Origin: Hydractinia symbiolongicarpus
Lineage: Eukaryota; Cnidaria; Hydrozoa; Anthoathecata; Hydractiniidae
Reading direction: 5' to 3'
Length of the DNA: 60,000 nt
Assembly: GCF_029227915.1 (NCBI RefSeq)
Contig: NC_079879.1
Location: 3,350,001-3,410,000, forward strand
Shown: piece after piece, positions 40,604-53,500 of the stretch
How positions within the stretch are numbered: position 1 is the first letter of the stretch
How the letters are laid out: every line of letters begins with the position of its first letter
Notes under the pieces: generated by a model
Told to the model about the DNA's origin: nothing
The model's database searches: none
Seen by the model: the letters and a program-made list of their open reading frames with translations, nothing else
Made by a program: the position numbers and the translations under genes

Positions 40604-42283
40604 CAGGGGGTCAATCTGGAAATTTGACTGCTAAAAGATGTTCTGCAACCAATACATGACATCTTTTCTAGCTTGATTGCTTTTATCTGCCATTAAAGTA
40701 TAAATAATTTTTTTAAAAAAATCAAACTGATTTTATAGTGAGAGAAACTGGGTAGTTGTAATGATGCATACAGGCCCAGTATCTATCTAAATTTGAAATC
40801 ACTGTTCTATTCATTTCATATGAGCCCAAATTTTTAAAACAAATAGCAAATTTAAAGATGCTACTGTCCAATTGCCTAAAAGTGAAGGTTATTGATTATA
40901 TCCCTTAAATCAAGTAAAATGAAAGCACTACAAAAAGGTAAAGAAAATTCTGATCTGATGTGGAACCGAAAGTGACCATTTTGATCGACATGTCACATCA
41001 AGTGTTCCAAGTTTAGCTGCTACGAAGGAGAACTAGTATAATTTCAGGACTGTAACCCACATCGGGACGGACTTGAACCGGAAAATTCAAAATCCAGCGA
41101 ATGTAATTTTACAGATAAATAAACCTTTCCCGGAGACCGATTACGTAGCTTGATTATGACCAAATGATTTTGATGAAATCTCTATTTTGTTTTTGTGTAT
41201 CCTTAGTCGCATAAGCCAATTCCGCGAAGTTAGCTACCTGCGAAACATTATTCTCAAGATATACTATTCGCGTTAAAACCACTGAAAATTAAGAAATAGA
41301 TTTTTACTAGTGGCTAATAGAATTTTTTGCGCAGCAAACTCTGAACAAGCTCATTCTACACCCAGAAGCGGGCATGTGTAACACTTCGTCGTCGCTGTTC
41401 ACTTTTTACTTCGACTGACAGGTAAGGCCAGTAAAAACAGTAAAATCATTTAGCGAAAACTGGTCAAAATATTAACAACTGAAACAATTTCAGCCGATAG
41501 CCTAATTATGTCCTTCTTAAATATAGCTAAAATCCCTCATTTTCAGCTTTATAAGTTAGGCCGAATTCAAAACACTGTTTTTGAATAGAATTTGGCCAGA
41601 GTAATAAAAATGGTCCGTTAATCAAAGGTGTTCACCTTTTGGAGTGTCTGTTAGAGAGAATACTGTAATTTGTGCAACACTTATTTTAAAGTGAAAAATT
41701 AGCGTAATTCCGTTCCCATAAAAAAGAAAATGGAATACTGACGCCAAAATTTACAACATTTTTTACGTCATTCGCGAAAATTAATCACCGCGAGATGTTT
41801 TGTTTTATTCGCGAAGATATTTACTTGCGAAACTTAAGTACTATTCACAGGGTAGGATATAAACTATGGCTAACTCGTCAAGCGACTACGAAAATTTCTT
41901 TTAACAAAAGTTTGCTAAAAATACGTCTTTATACCCACTTTGGTGTGGTCCGGGACGTAGATTGTCTTCTGTCAAAACTTTGTGTGTATTCTTGTAAAGG
42001 CTCAACAAAAAATTATCTCTTGAAATCTAATAAAGATTGTGTCGAAGTGCGCAGCGCTAACAAAAAAGTCGCTATATCGGAAAACGCAGTCAAACGAAAG
42101 CGACCCTCCATTGGTTGAGACCAATTTAGACGGCATGTGTTACGCATCCATCCCCCCAAATTACTGTGTTTGAAATTTCCATTATTTTAATGATAGAACC
42201 AGAATATAACTTAAAGAGGCGATTGTTGTGTTTGAGGTTACCGAGACATTAAGTTTAGTTGAAAATATATAAAGTAGCGTATA
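40604..42283. other. No gene seen
   Basis: AT-rich sequence between the LINE and the gypsy remnant. The open frame at 41795-42118 has no domain signature and no splice context, so it is not called. Confidence 0.5.
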
Positions 42284-42299
42284 GACGTGTTTTTCCTGC

Positions 42300-42816
42300 T
42301 TCTAAATATAACAATGGCGACGTTGTCATCAAATACTGTTTCACCACATAAGTCCACCACGATCGTAACTGATGGCGGTACACATGGCATCAGGGCCATA
42401 CTACTGCAACACACGCCACAAACAGAACACTATCGAGTTATAGTATACACAAGCCGAGAATTGTCATATACGGAATCTCATTATAGTCAATTAGAAAAGG
42501 AATGTTTAGCAATTGTCCATGGATGTGAAAAGTTTGCCTTGTATGTACTCGGCTCAGACTTTGAAATTCCTATAGACCACAAACCATTGGTATGTTACTC
42601 AGCAATCCTAAAATAACTTTACCTTTACATTTAGAACAATGGTGTTTACGCTTACAAGGATTTAACTTTCATATTCGTCACACCAATGGAGCTTTCAACC
42701 CGGCAGACTATTGTTCCAGACACACCGTTCCTGACAATAATACAAACTCTACTGGAACCTGCAAAGAATACGTAAATTTTACAACGCATGCAGAACCGAT
42801 AGGCATTACACCCTGA
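42300..42816 (+). pseudogene. gypsy RNase H remnant
   Basis: Two frames, 42287-42616 and 42592-42816, cover the domain: TTIVTDGGTHGIRAILLQ, YTSRELSYTESHYSQLEKE, IDHKPLV, then HLEQWCLRLQGFNFHIRHTN and NPADYCSRH. This is the standard gypsy RNase H order. A frameshift near 42600 breaks it, and TDGGTHG replaces the usual TDAS start. Confidence 0.87.
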
Positions 42817-42949
42817 AGAGATAAAAATACACACGAAAAATGGCCCGACCCTGCAATGTTTGAAAGAAATTATTCGTTCTACTAAATGGTATTTAGTAAA
42901 TACGATATCCACCAAATATCGCAACTGTAACATTAAAGAGCTTCATCTT

Positions 42950-43817
42950 TATAAAAAAATACGCAACGAGTTCACTTGCAATCCTTGATACTTGGAGGAA
43001 ATCGGATTGTAGCACCGACCAAAGGACGCTTAAACTAGCGAAACATACCCGGATATAAACCAACAAGTCGAAACACTCTGCAAGAACTGTTCACTGTGTA
43101 TCCCAAATTCAAAAATGAACCCACCGCCACCACTAAAACCATCTTCCCTATCACCATCGCCTTGGCACACATAAAACATAGACTTTCTGGGACAGTTACC
43201 AAATCGCTCGCACTTACTGGTGGTTATTGACCAACGTTCACGCTCTCCCAAAGTAGAGGTCGTTGGCTCAACAGCTGCTGTACCGACTTTGGGAGCTCTA
43301 ATTAAAATTTTTGCAACGCATGGACTTCCTCATAAAATCATTTCTGATAACGGTTGTCCATTTAACAGCAACGAATTCAAACGCCACATGCATGCTAAAG
43401 GAATAGATCATCACAGAATTACACGTCTACCTTTGAAAGCAAATCCACCTGCCGAAAATTTCATGCGCAACCTTAGCAAAACTCTACGAATTGCTACAAT
43501 AGAAAATGGAAAATCGCACTGTATAATTTCCTGTTATATCATTGCATATCGACGCATTCAACAACCGGAGTCAGTCCAGCTAAAGCGCTTTTTTAACGAC
43601 AAGTTAGAGGAAAATTGCCCAGTCTTAATAACCAATTGAATAGGGATGCCATCAAGGAGGCACCACACCGAGATACACAACAGAAACCTAAAATGAAAAC
43701 GTATGTCGACGCCCGTTTTCATGCTCTGCAACCAGTAATAAACAAAGGCGATTACGTGCTGGTAAACCGAAGCGCAACAAGCTTTCAAGCCCTTTTGATC
43801 CAAAACCATGCTTGAAT
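42950..43817 (+). pseudogene. gypsy integrase remnant
   Basis: A degraded zinc region (CKNCSLC near 43078-43100) is followed by a core frame at 43220-43639. The core holds VVIDQRSRSPKVEVV with the first Asp, HKIISDNGCPFNSNEF with the second Asp, and the expected Glu position in NPPAENFMR. The C-terminal piece (43615-43815: INKGDYVLVNR) is in another frame. Stops occur at about 43170 (before NIDFLG) and at the frame changes. Confidence 0.85.
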
Positions 43818-43983
43818 TCGTGTGATAACACGAGTTTAAGGTACAAAATTGACGGCAAGCCGACCAGGACATACTATCACACGCAATGTTTAACATTTTA
43901 AGTTCTTCTCCAAGCGTAAACGGATCAACTTTCATCAAGAGGGGGACGTGGTTTTCCTGCTTCTAAATACAACAATGGCGACG

Positions 43984-45048
43984 CAAGCACTTATAAATCC
44001 TTTTGACAGGGACGGTTTCCTAGTTCAGAATATATAGTGATGAAATTAGGCGAGTCTTTTTTCCTTCATATTAACCTGCAGATAAAATCCAGTTAAGACA
44101 AAATACATAAAGATTTATTATTTCACATGGCTTCTGCCGACTTGGTTGAGTTAACTAGTGCATTAAACGCAAAGGATACTGGAAATTAAAAATAGACTTC
44201 GAAGCATGTCACAAGGGCGGTTTTTCACTCAAAGGAATGTGGTCGAAGTCGATCGACGGAAAAAGTTCTATTACTAGTAACACCGATCCGATTGACGTTG
44301 AGTGGAAGCTCGCCTTTACAATACAAGCTAAAGAAAACATGGCAACTTTTTTCTTTACTTCCCTTGCTCATAAAACGACTAAGTCGACTAAGAAGTTCTA
44401 TGATGGACTTGTAGTGTCTGGAACAACACAGCCCGTTGATAAAAAAAAACCATAGATATTTTGCAAACGAAACTTAGGGAGAAAAAATTAAAGCTGCAGC
44501 ATATGGATATCGTTGAATATGACGTTAAATCAACGAATAATATCGAATTTCTTTGACTACTTTTACCTTTTTACTTTATTTTTACTTTTCCATTTTTTTT
44601 ATTTTTTATTTTTTTTTTTTTTTGGGGGGGGGGGGGGCTAAAGGGAGGGGGTAAATAATTTTTTGAGTCTCTGGAGGGGGGCTTATTAGAGGGGGGCTAA
44701 AAAGAGGAAATACGGTATTTTTAACCGCTAGCTCGCGAAATATTAAGAAAGTTAAATGTTCTATACAATTTACCGATGCAAAGAACGAAGGAAGGCGAGT
44801 TTGCCGGCGAAATGAGCATGTATATTTTCGTTTGTTTTGATTTTAATAGAAAGCAATAATCAATCATTAGCACAATTCTTAGGAGGAACAGTCAATATTT
44901 CAAATTCGTTGTCCTCTCTGCTGCGAAATAAAAAAGAAATGCTTTTGTGGACGTGGAGGAAACTTTACATCAACTATTTTAAAAATTTTGCTGATACAGC
45001 AATATTTCGGGTCCGCAAAACTTTAACAGGACCGACTGGAGTGCAGAG
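43984..45048. other. No supported gene; T/G homopolymers
   Basis: Open frames at 44237-44455 and 44837-45052 have ordinary composition but no recognised domain. The first may be residual transposon coding. A poly(T) run followed by poly(G) lies at 44613-44637. The 44640-44715 stretch belongs to the dispersed repeat theme (gggggcttattagaggggggc). Confidence 0.45.
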
Positions 45049-45052
45049 AGGA

Positions 45053-45833
45053 TGTTCTGCCCGGATAATGAACATTGGCCTGATTAAGTATGGCAGCTTG
45101 CACCGGTTAAGAACAGGGCAGAAAATACATAATCAGGGCAACATAATCAGGACAGGCCGGCTTATTACTCAAAAAATATTATTTGGCACTTATAAAAGGG
45201 ACATATAATCAGGGCAGGCCAGTTTATATACGACAGTGTAATATTATTTCTGATTTATTATAGAACGAACATAATCGGGGAAGGCCGGCTTATGTATGAC
45301 AGTCAAATATTATTCCAGACTTATAGAACAAATATAATCGGGGCCGACCGCTTTTATATCATTCGTCATCACTTCTGAAAGCGAATAGCCCTGGTGGCAA
45401 AGTTGTTGTTGCTCTCAAATGAAACGAAATTTCGCGGCAAATACTAAATTTTGGGATTCGCAAGTTTAATAACTTTTCACCAAACTTAATTCCCGCAAAA
45501 AGAATAATTTAGGTTCCGTGAAATTTAGTTACTTCAAAGTATATTATGCTGAAATGTATTTACTACAAGATTAGTTTTAAACTAAGAATTACGTCGAGAC
45601 TTTTTTCTTCCGCCATCTCTAGTTTTTAGGGATGTTCTATCTTCCAGAGAATGTTTAATTCACAAAAGTTCGAAGAAAATGCCAATCACAGCCTGCCTGG
45701 CCAGCCATTATATCAGCGTTCATAATCCGGTCACCACTACATAACCAGTGCAAAAAAAACATAATCGGATCATGTGTACATAATCCGGCTGTCCCGGTTG
45801 TAAACAGGCCGTTTTCGCAATCTGGGCAGAACA
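45053..45833. mobile_element. Inverted-repeat element, copy 2 (781 bp, 4-bp TSD AGGA)
   Basis: It has the same 10-bp termini as the copy at 39648 and is flanked by AGGA at 45049-45052 and 45834-45837. It is nearly identical and collinear with copy 1 but has one instead of two of the roughly 126-bp internal units, which explains the length difference. Eight TAATCNGG motifs are present in the same direction. It encodes no protein; a 61-codon frame on the minus strand is shared with copy 1 but looks non-coding. Confidence 0.88.
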
Positions 45834-45837
45834 AGGA

Positions 45838-47558
45838 CAACCACGTTATACGCTTCTTTGTCTTGTGATTTGAATCATGTCGATATGTAGATAGTATATA
45901 GATGGTCTATTATTTCCAATAAGAAGCTTACATCACAATCTGAGACAATGGAGAGTGAGCTACTTAGACCAGTTCTAACTAAGGATCTTTTCTAATGTTC
46001 TATCCCTCCACTTACAAAATTAGTTTGAAAATTAGTGTTAGCATTTAAAGAAATTTCTAAATTTAAGTTTAACTGATCTATATAATAGACTGTGTGTGTG
46101 TGTCTGTGTCTGTAACAGGCAAAGTAGATATCTTCATTTTACTTGGATGCCGCCAAAAAAGTCATGTCTCAAATGACCTCTGTTAAACGCTGCAATGTCA
46201 CTAATTTAATGTCAATGACTTATATTAAATTAATGAAGCCATTACAATGCACTTAAAACTTTAAGGCTAAATAACTTGGAAACGAGGTGGTGACCTCAGT
46301 CATTTTTTACTGCATGGGTTACTAGGCAGGGACTACACCTGGGACCAAATTGGGTAAGTTTTCCAAACAAGTACTCAAATCCGTTTCGGAATGGACGAGT
46401 TTATGACATCATCAAAAAACCTTTAAACCACAATATCTCTGTAACTGTTTGTCACAGATACATAATCCTATACATTTTTTGATCAAAGTTTCAAGATCTC
46501 AAGAGAAAACAACATGTATGCAAATTTCTAAAAAAAATTTTTTGTGTTTCAGCAAATTTTTGTTTACCTCAACAAAATTTTGAAACCCTTATATCTCCGA
46601 AAACATATGGTCAATAAACACATGCAGGGTTCTAATTAGAAAAGTAAAGTCGGTTTGAAAAAATTTCGGCACTCTGTAGCGAAGTAAACAACAAAAGTGG
46701 CCTAGGAACACTGTAGATCAATTACCATTGGCTTGTTCATTAGTAGCTACTTTTTTCGACGAAAATTTGTATTTTTTTGTGACCTGTGAGCTTTAGTGCT
46801 AGAGCACTAATTTTGTTTAGGAAATCTATGGGGAAATATAAGTCAGAGTACACAGAATTTATGTCAACATGACTGGGTCTATCAACAAGAACTGTGTGAG
46901 CCAAACATACCTTTCTATGGTTAGAGTGGTAACAATATACGTGGTAACAGTATCCTAAAGGACCTGTATACACATAATTTTGACTTGAAACTTAATGGAA
47001 AACATACTGCAAACAGTGCCACAGAAAACTTTTTTTGCATACAGTAGAGTACTAAAATTATGTTTAATACAATTTTATTCATAAATATAGTTAATGAAGT
47101 CACCCAACTCTGTTTACTTTTTTGTGGCCAGGTTAACAGAATTGAAAGCACTGTTGTGCATTCTCAGGAATAATTCAGGCAAATTCAGCAGAAAATCATG
47201 AATTACATTCAAAAAGTTGCCTGCACTTGCTTGTCACCACCCTTGTGGTTTGGGTCAAATTTTAAAAAAGAAAATACCTGCAAAATATTCTTCAAAAATA
47301 AATTACAGTATATATTTCAGAGTAAAACCATAAACAACAAATGGCTAAATTCAAAGTAGAAGTTATGTGTGATAAACACGTGTACACCTACAAACATGCA
47401 AAATAATTTAAGTGTGCGCTTGCATGCCCAAAAAATTTTGGTCCATTTATAGTCCTGGACATGCATATTTAAAATCATTATTTTTTTAACATGATTAGAT
47501 TATAACCTGCAGTAACAAGAAACTGTTCATGATGTTGGTTTTTTAATTATTTTGGATA
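45838..47558. other. Upstream of ERI1, no other gene seen
   Basis: AT-rich sequence with a short TG run near 46090. No other element was identified. The ERI1 promoter and 5' UTR should lie at its right end. Confidence 0.5.
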
Positions 47559-50500
47559 ATGAGTTATGATGAGCACAGTGCAGAAGCATTTGGAAGCCCA
47601 TCTCATCTCAATGATTTAAGTGATGGAAAAAAGGTAGAAAGAGAATTTAGTCACCCTGTGTACAAGAAAATATCAGCTGCAAATGGGCGGATCAATCGAA
47701 TGACTTTGAAAAACTTAGAAGACGCCTTATCCTACCTAAATTTGTCAACAAGGTAAAAATATTTGTTCATATTAGTAAAATGTGTCAGGGAAATATAGTG
47801 AAATGTGGAAGTCAGGAGTATATGGAGAAGGGGGAAGCCAGAGGAATAAGTCATTCATAGTTAATCTTTTTTCATCGTCAATCGCTGGATTTACATTTTA
47901 AAACTGAAAATGCTTGTAAAAAAGCACTTCAGTTGATTATTTGAAAAAAAAATCCATGTATACTTTTATATTCTAAGAGTGGATCTAGGATTTTTTTTGA
48001 CTGGTGGTACAACTGGGGGTTTGGGGGGCGTTGTAAGCCCCCAACGCCCTTAAACAGCTAAAAAAGCTTAGAATCATCTCTCAGACTCATCTTTGATAAG
48101 TAGGTGTAAGGTGGGTTTTTTAGTTTTTTAGCTGACAAAGATTATATTTTTGCATGTTTTTTGTACAACTTCAGTAATTAAAATGTTATCTTTGAAAATT
48201 TTGGTGTCATGCCTTATTACTTTTACGGAACAGCAGATAATAATATACAAGATTTATTCCTTTTTTTAATACTTTTAATCGTCGTTCAGGATATCTAACA
48301 TTTTAAATTTTTTTGAATATTTTTTTGCCAGCATATCGATTACGTCATCTAAATTTCTTTTCATCTCGTTGTGGATATTTAGCAATACTAAGCCATTAAA
48401 TCGATCTTAAAGAAAAGTTTCAAAATTATAATTAAATGTACTTAATATGGTGTTTCACAATTAAAACAGATAACTCAATAAATTAATTAGTAAAATACAC
48501 AATAAGATTAAAAATGTCACATTCTCCTTAATACGCAACATTTTATTATAAAAACATACATGTGTCTTGAATATGTCTTTACTTGTCGTAGCGTTGGTAT
48601 AGATCTCTTACAGGAACATGTCGTTACTGACACTACAGCAAGAATATGTAAAATCTTGAAGATATTTGGGTCATTATCATCATCATCATTCTCGGTTTAC
48701 CGTCCGTTTTCCATGCTAGCATGGGTTGGACGGGGTATATTGATGACCCTCTTCCAATCTGATCTGGATTGTGTTAGATCTAAACTCAACTTTCTCTGTA
48801 TCAAGTCTGTCCTTATAACCTCCTGCCAAGTCTTTCTCTAAGTAACTTATCAATCACTCTTTCAATAACTTTCATTACTTGATCAACCAACTTCAAACTG
48901 CCACTCACTCCGAATAGCACCATCCTTTATAATCTGATTAGCAAGACTTGTAATAAGCTCAACTCCAATATATCCAGATGCTTTTACCATCTCTGCAACA
49001 ATACCTAATACTCCTGCAGCCTTGCCAATCTTCAATTTCCTAATAGTTGCTACTACCCATTCTGTATTGATCAGCATAGCTGGCCCTTCTACAACATCAT
49101 CATCAGACAAATTATCCTCAACCCAATCAAACTCAGTGTTAAGCAACCTCTGATAATAATTCTTCCAAGCTACCCTTTTCTCCTCCTCTGTGCTAGCCAA
49201 AACACCTTCATCATTACGTATACACTTCTCACCTACAACATCTTGATTAGTCTTTTTCATTTGCTTTGGTATCTTGAATAGCGCATTGCACTGGTCTTCT
49301 CTTCTTAACACATTTGCAAATCTGTTTCTCTCTGCTTCTGATTTTGCCTTATACACTGCTGTACGAGCATGATGTTTAGCTTCTAAATAAATATTTTTAC
49401 TACCACCTGACTTCCACTCTTTCCAAAGTTTCCTCTTTTCCTTTATACACTGGTCAACGTCATTATTCCACCACCAGGTGTGTCTATGTCTAGCTGGTCC
49501 TTTCGTCCACCCACAGGTGTCATCAGAAGCTTCTAGATGGCAATTCTTCAAAGTAGCCCAAGTACTTTCAACATTGTCACTATCACACTGACCATTGTGG
49601 GCTAACTGCTGAACTTTTGCACTAAATTGTCTTGCTACAATCTCTTCCTTCAGCTTCCAGACTTTACGACGGGGCCTGTACTTTCCCTTGGCTTCTTTAA
49701 CACTCTTCAAGATTATATCAACATAAAAATATGTGCAGCTAATGCATTATTAATTATTTCTAAGAAATAAAGCTGAATGTTTACTTTCAATGTATAGAAC
49801 TTTCTCTTTTAAAAACACAAGCAAAAAATTACTTCTTACTTCTTAAACCTCTGCCATTTAAATTCATTGATTTGGCTCAAATAACCCAGATGGCATTTTT
49901 TTCACCTCACCCATTCTTGACCACATAATGGTGATACATTAGCGCATATTGTTTAAGATTGTTTACTATGTTTACTACTGTTATATTTTAGATTAGTTTT
50001 TAATTGTGTTGTATGACTGGGGGTTTTATCTATCTCAGTAAATAAATTGAAGTTAACAGTGGTAGCAGAGGATGAGTCACAATTACAAGATACCCCCAGT
50101 CTTTAATGACAAGAAGCCATATAATCGCTATGTTAATGAATTGAAAGCATGGACATTATTAACAGATTTAGAGAAGCAGAAGCAAGGCATCGCAGTGGCC
50201 TTATCTTTACCAGAAGAAGATTCAACACAAGTAAGAGATAAAGTGTTCAGTGAGATTAGTATTGCTGATTTGAATAAAGAAGATGGAATAGACACTTTGA
50301 TAGCGTTTATGGACAACTTGTTTAAGAAAGATGAATTAACTGATATGTATGAACATTACACAAACTTTGATCGTTATAAAAGAAAAAGTGATGAAACTAT
50401 GGAGTCGTATATAATAGAATTTGAAAAGTTGTACAATAAAACAAAGAAATTTGATATGGCATTACCAGAAAGTGTTTTAGCATTCAAATTACTTGATGGA

Positions 50501-53500
50501 GCTTGTTTAAAACATTCGGACAGACAGCTTGTACTTACTGGTGTAAACTATGAAGAAGTAAATACTATGTTTAAACAAATGAAAAGTGCATTAAAAAAGT
50601 TTTTCGGAGAACAATCATTACCTACTAATAGCAATGAAAGCATAAAAGTTGAACCATCTATTACGAAAACTGAACCTGTATTTATTACTGGAACTCATGG
50701 AAATTCAGTTAGACCTCGAAATGAACGTTTCAGATATGGTAACAGAAATAATTATGAACGAAACAATCAACGACCATTACGTAAAAGAAATAATCCACTT
50801 GATGAAAAGGGTGAACCACTTAGATGTCACATTTGTCAGTCAGTTATGCACTTTGCACGGTTTTGTCCTCATGGGAATAAAACCTTTGACAAGCCAGTGT
50901 TCCAAGCAAGCGATGAAAAAGATATGGTGGAAAAAGCAGTTCTTTTTACGGGCGCAGTAATTGAAGATAAAAGTGTTTTATTGTCAGAAGCTCTTAACTG
51001 TGCTGTACTAGATAGTGCTTGTTCAGCAACTGTTACTGGAGAAGATTGGCTTAAGTGTTATTTGGATTCACTAACAACAGAGCAAAAGTGTAAAATACAA
51101 CGATCTCCCAGTGACACTGTTTTTCGATTCGGTGGTGGGGAAAGATTAAAATCCAATGGCAAAGTTAAAATACCATGTAATATGGCTGGGAAGGAATGTG
51201 AAATTGTGACAGACATAGTTGAATGTGATATACCTCTTCTTCTTAGTAAAACGGCTATGAAGAAAGCGGACATGAAATTAGATCTGGTAAACGACACTGC
51301 TGAAATATTTGGTACATTAGTTGATTTGCAGAATACAACATCAGGCCATTATTGCGTACCCTTGAAAGAGGATGAAGTCTGTTTATCCAACTCAATATTG
51401 ATAAATGAGTCGTTTAAAGAAAAAGAAAAGAAAGTTGTAAAATTGCACAAGCAATTTGGACATCCCACTTCAAAACGGTTAGCAAGTTTGTTGGTTGATG
51501 CAAAACTATATGATGAAGACTGTAAGAGAATCCTGGATCAAATTGAACAGGACTGTGAAACATGCAAGAAGTTTAAACGGACACCACCTAGACCAGTGGT
51601 CTCACTGCCATTAGCTACTGATTTCAATCAGTGTGTTGTAATGGATCTTAAAGAATGGGTAAAAAGTAAAATATGGTTATTTTACCTCATTGATGCAGCT
51701 ACTCGATTCACTTTAGCTACAGTAATTCGAAGCAAATTACCTTCTGTTATTATTGACAAAACCATGCAGTTGTGGATTGGCAATGGATTTGGTGTTCCTG
51801 GACGCTTATTAGCAGACAATGGAGGAGAATTTGCTAATGAAGAGTACCGGGATATGTGTGATAACCTAAATATTGAAGTTTTAAACACAGCAGCTTGTAG
51901 TCCATGGCAAAATGGATTGTGTGAAAGGAACCATGCAATTGTAGATGATTGTTTGAGAAAGATTCTTGATGAAAACCCAAAATTATCGTTGGAAGTTGGT
52001 TTGGTCTGGGCACTTAATGCCAAGAATTCCTTGCATATGAATTCTGGTTATAGTTCCTATCAATTAGTTTTCGGACGGAATCCGAATTTGCCATCAGTGT
52101 TAAATGCAAATCCACCAGCTTTAGAGGGTGTAACCGTATCACATGTGTTTGCGAAGCATATTAATGCCCTTCATAATGCACGTAAAGCATTTATTGAAGC
52201 TGAAGCTTCAGAAAGAGTTAGAAGAGCTTTGCGTCATCAGATTCGAAGTACTAACACACAGTATTACACTGGAGAGAAAGTCTACTATAAACGTGATGAT
52301 TCACCAAAGTGGAGGGGTCCTGCTAAAGTTATTGGTCAAGACGGAAAGGTTGTTTTTGTTCGGCAAGGCAGTGTGTATGTCAGAGTCCCACCTTGTCGAT
52401 TAGTTAAAGTGGGTCAAGAATTTTCTGGCTCTAATCAGAACAAACTTGACAATACAGATCTTAAAGAGAACAAAGATGTAGGTGATCATCAATCAGAAGT
52501 AGTGATTGATTTAGAGGTTGAAGAGTCAAATGCTACACCTGTGCAACAAGAACAACGTAACAGAAGTGAACATGAGGAAAATGTTTCAGATGTACCAGAA
52601 GCAGAAATGAATTTGGAAGGAGAACAACAGGTGTCTGTTCGAAAAGAGCATGATTTTCCCAAAGTTAACGACCATGTTGAAGTGAAAATGAAAGATGTAC
52701 CAGAATGGTTTTCAGCAAAAGTGATAAGTAGAGGTGGAAAAGCTACAGGGAAGTACAGTAGTTGGTACAACATAAGGAAAGAAGGTACAAATGATGAAAT
52801 GTGCCTAGATTTTAAGGATGTTGAAGATTGGAAAAAAGTTGAAAGTGTCAATGTAGTTATTCTTCCAGAACACGTACATGATACTGTAGAGGCAGTTAAA
52901 GCAAAACAGAAGGAATTAGACAACTGGAAATTGTTTGATGTTGTTCGACAGGTTCCGGATGATAAACAAAGTAAGATATCAACAAGATGGATTATCACTG
53001 AAAAAGAAGTGGATTCCTCTAAAGTTGTTAAGGCACGTCTTGTTGTTAGAGGATTTGAGGAAGAGCACAAACTGCAACGTGACTCACCAACCGCAGCTAA
53101 AGACACTCTTCGTATGTTTTTTGGAATAGCAGCCTGCAAGAATTGGAATTGTGTGGCATTAGATGTAAAGTCTGCATTTCTGCAAGGTCACACTATTGAT
53201 CGTGATGTTTATGTTACACCACCCAAAGAAGCAAATGTTCCAGATGGATTCACATGGAAGCTTGTTAAAGTCGTTTATGGCTTAAACGATGCTCCAAGAA
53301 ATTGGTATTTCAGTGTACGTCAGACCTTATTAAAGCTGAAGGCAGAGCAGTCCACAGTAGATAAAGCACTTTTCTACTGGAAAGATACAGATAACAATCT
53401 GTGTGGCATCTTTATAATGCATGTAGATGATTTTGTACTTGCAGGAAATAAAATTTTTGAAGCATCTATTATGTCACAGTTGATTAAGACCTATAAGGTT

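Larger units (their letters stand above)
42284..43983 (+). mobile_element. gypsy-type LTR retrotransposon remnant
   Basis: A 39-bp direct repeat (gacgtgKttttcctgcttct... with two mismatches) lies at 42284-42322 and 43945-43983. It looks like the starts of the two LTRs; a purine tract (aagaggggga) precedes the second. Between them are an RNase H, an integrase zinc region, an integrase core and the integrase C-terminus, in several frames. Gag, protease and reverse transcriptase are absent, because the left repeat runs directly into RNase H. The extent of the right LTR is not defined. Confidence 0.83.

Noticed and set aside
41795-42118. 107-codon plus-strand frame as a gene
   Set aside because: No domain, no splice signals, and composition like the surrounding intergenic DNA.
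52489-53139. 216-codon minus-strand frame, Ser/Thr-rich
   Set aside because: Antisense shadow of the intact copia gag-pol.
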